DNA of 64,000 nucleotides from Brevundimonas bacteroides DSM 4726 (lineage in GTDB: Bacteria > Pseudomonadota > Alphaproteobacteria > Caulobacterales > Caulobacteraceae). A model generated the notes under the pieces. That model saw only the letters and a list, made by a program, of their open reading frames with translations, ran no database searches and was not told where the DNA came from. Location: the NCBI RefSeq assembly GCF_000701445.1, contig NZ_KL370782.1:183367-247366 (forward strand), given 5' to 3'. Positions 62,875 to 64,000 of this stretch are shown here, piece after piece; positions within the stretch are counted from its first letter, which is position 1, and every line of letters begins with the position of its first letter. Position numbers and translations under genes: made by a program.

Positions 62875-63007
62875 GGTTGGTTTGGTCCTAGTCGAGGTGG
62901 ATGCTCAGAGAGTTAAAATCTTAGTCTTCAATATCGTATTAACGTCGTCGCTTAAGTTCGGGGTAGCAGAGCCAGTGTTATCTGGGGGGTTCAACTAGGG
63001 GCCAGCC

Positions 63008-64000
63008 ATGTCTGTCATCCGGAACTTTTTCTTAGCCATCACAGCATTTATCGTCCTTGGAGCGACCTCTGCACTCGCCGACGACTGGCGCATGCGCGAA
63101 GTGAGCGGCGTGGTCCGTGTCACCCTGCCGTCACGGGGCGTGGTCGATGGCGTCCCCGGGCAGCTTCTGCCCGTCGGCTCGAGCATCACGACAGGCGGGG
63201 CCGGTCGCGCGGTGGTCACGAACGGAGACCAACGGATTGTCGTCGGCCCCTCGAGCCGAACAACGCTCGCGCCAGAACAGAACGGCGTGACCCGTATCCT
63301 GCAAGATCTCGGATCGGCCCTGTTCCAGGTCGATCGTCGCACCCGGCCGCATTTCAGGGTTGAGACGCCGCTTCTGGCCGCCGTGGTGAAGGGCACCACC
63401 TTCACCGTCAGCGTCGACGGCCAAGTCGACCGGGTCCACGTCGCCGAAGGCTTGGTCGAGGTCCGCTCGATGAGCGGCAACGGCTCAAGCGACGTGCCCG
63501 CCGGGTCCACAGCGTCGGTCACTCGCGACCAGCCCGGCGCCGTCAACGTGGCTGCGCCAAGCGCCGCTGCTCCGTCGGTTTCGGCCGCGATCGTCGAACC
63601 GATCGACTACAGCACCGCGTCGGGCGGCCTGGTGGAAAACCCCCGGCCGGTCCAGTCCAGCCTGACTGCTGTTCTCGTCCCTGCATCGCCGACGCCCTCG
63701 GCGGCTATGGCTGGGAACGGATCCGTCGGGCCCGCCGGGAACTCCGGCCCTTCCGTCGCGCGGCCGGGTATTGAGGCGACCCCTTCGACGCTTGTTGGCA
63801 ACCCCGGCAACGGCGGGAACACTACCAACGGTGTGGGCAACAACAGCTCCGGCGGTAACCTCGGCTCTGCGGGCAACGGTGGGGGAGAGCCCGGCACCGG
63901 CGGCAACCCCGGCAACGGTGGGGGAGAGCCCGGCACCGCCGGCAATCCCGGCACCGGTGGGGGCAACCCCGGCAACGGTGGTGGTAACCCTGGAACCGGC
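63008..64000 (+). CDS. FecR-domain secreted protein with Gly/Asn/Pro-rich repeat region, 5' part
   Basis: The frame from ATG 63008 (AGGGG 7 bases upstream) is open to the end of the window (331 codons); the stop is outside. Signal peptide MSVIRNFFLAITAFIVLGAT...ALA, then a FecR-type domain (residues 30-155): GVVRVTLPSRGVVDG, SITTGGAGRAVV, VGPSSRTTLAPE, RPHFRVETPLLAAVVKGTTFTVSV and HVAEGLVEVRS, the usual FecR signature. From about residue 265 the protein becomes a low-complexity array (GNPGNGGG, GEPGTGG, NPGTGGGN) that continues beyond the window. It is divergent from the translocator gene and may be the secreted or surface partner. No TpsA hemagglutinin domain is seen. Confidence 0.85.
   Translation, partial: MSVIRNFFLAITAFIVLGATSALADDWRMREVSGVVRVTLPSRGVVDGVPGQLLPVGSSITTGGAGRAVVTNGDQRIVVGPSSRTTLAPEQNGVTRILQDLGSALFQVDRRTRPHFRVETPLLAAVVKGTTFTVSVDGQVDRVHVAEGLVEVRSMSGNGSSDVPAGSTASVTRDQPGAVNVAAPSAAAPSVSAAIVEPIDYSTASGGLVENPRPVQSSLTAVLVPASPTPSAAMAGNGSVGPAGNSGPSVARPGIEATPSTLVGNPGNGGNTTNGVGNNSSGGNLGSAGNGGGEPGTGGNPGNGGGEPGTAGNPGTGGGNPGNGGGNPGTG

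Overview
The window is about 64 kb of high-GC, densely coded, mostly single-copy chromosomal DNA. The gene content points to an alphaproteobacterium of the family Caulobacteraceae, most like Brevundimonas: TonB-dependent receptors, a SapC-like protein, a PhoD-type phosphatase, a DUF1674 (SDHAF4-like) succinate dehydrogenase assembly factor, a nadA/nadB/nadC cluster, the DUF1289 and DUF2256 small proteins, and many Ala-rich secreted or lipoproteins. The genus is inferred from family content only; no 16S rRNA gene is present.

Layout. 1-3.3 kb: the end of sucB, a DUF2007-like membrane protein and lepA. 3.3-7.6 kb: a phoD / TonB-receptor pair. 7.7-13.8 kb: isoaspartyl peptidase, quinone oxidoreductase, YkvA-like protein, HSD10-like dehydrogenase, three small secreted Glu/Ala-rich proteins and argG. 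13.8-15.7 kb: htpX and the SDHAF4-like gene between two related long inverted-repeat elements. 15.7-22.2 kb: PTGR-like reductase, hotdog protein, SapC, Zur, alpha/beta hydrolase, etfBA and a low-GC secreted protein. 22.2-31 kb: an active/inactive amidohydrolase pair, methylmalonyl-CoA mutase mutAB, a lipoprotein, a 7 x CCCTAAG array and mnmC. 31-33.3 kb: three related Ala/Met/Pro-repeat lipoproteins and motA. 33.3-38.4 kb: nadA, an M50 membrane protease, nadB and nadC behind a perfect 7-7-7 palindrome, then two tiny hydrophilic proteins. 38.4-45.6 kb: cell wall hydrolase, PadR/HAAS pair, a small secreted protein, an Ada-AraC-AlkA protein that has lost its glycosylase domain, ogt and a POT peptide transporter. 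45.6-56.9 kb: TonB receptor, anchored proline-rich protein, DUF2256, MerR regulator with two acyl-CoA dehydrogenases, a DUF433/DUF5615 toxin-antitoxin-like pair, rsmE, gshA, dusA and an outer-membrane protein. 56.9-61 kb: TSUP permease, retropepsin-like protease, DUF1289, PQQ-type sugar dehydrogenase, tRNA-Met and a GNAT acetyltransferase. 61-64 kb: a detached 3' half of a tRNA-Thr (an attachment-site scar), then divergent genes for a two-partner secretion translocator and a FecR-domain protein that runs off the window.

Themes. Acyl-CoA and branched-chain/propionate oxidation is spread through the window (HSD10-like SDR, ETF, two acyl-CoA dehydrogenases under a MerR regulator, mutAB, SucB). 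De novo NAD synthesis forms one cluster. Envelope functions dominate the rest.

The most unusual signals are non-coding or degenerate: two families of long near-perfect inverted repeats with covarying arms, a 7-bp tandem array, a ribosome binding site buried in a hairpin that overlaps a promoter, a catalytically empty amidohydrolase coupled to an intact one, an AlkA protein with its catalytic domain cleanly removed, and the tRNA-Thr scar. I did not find a clear, complete, previously undescribed multi-gene defence or metabolic system.
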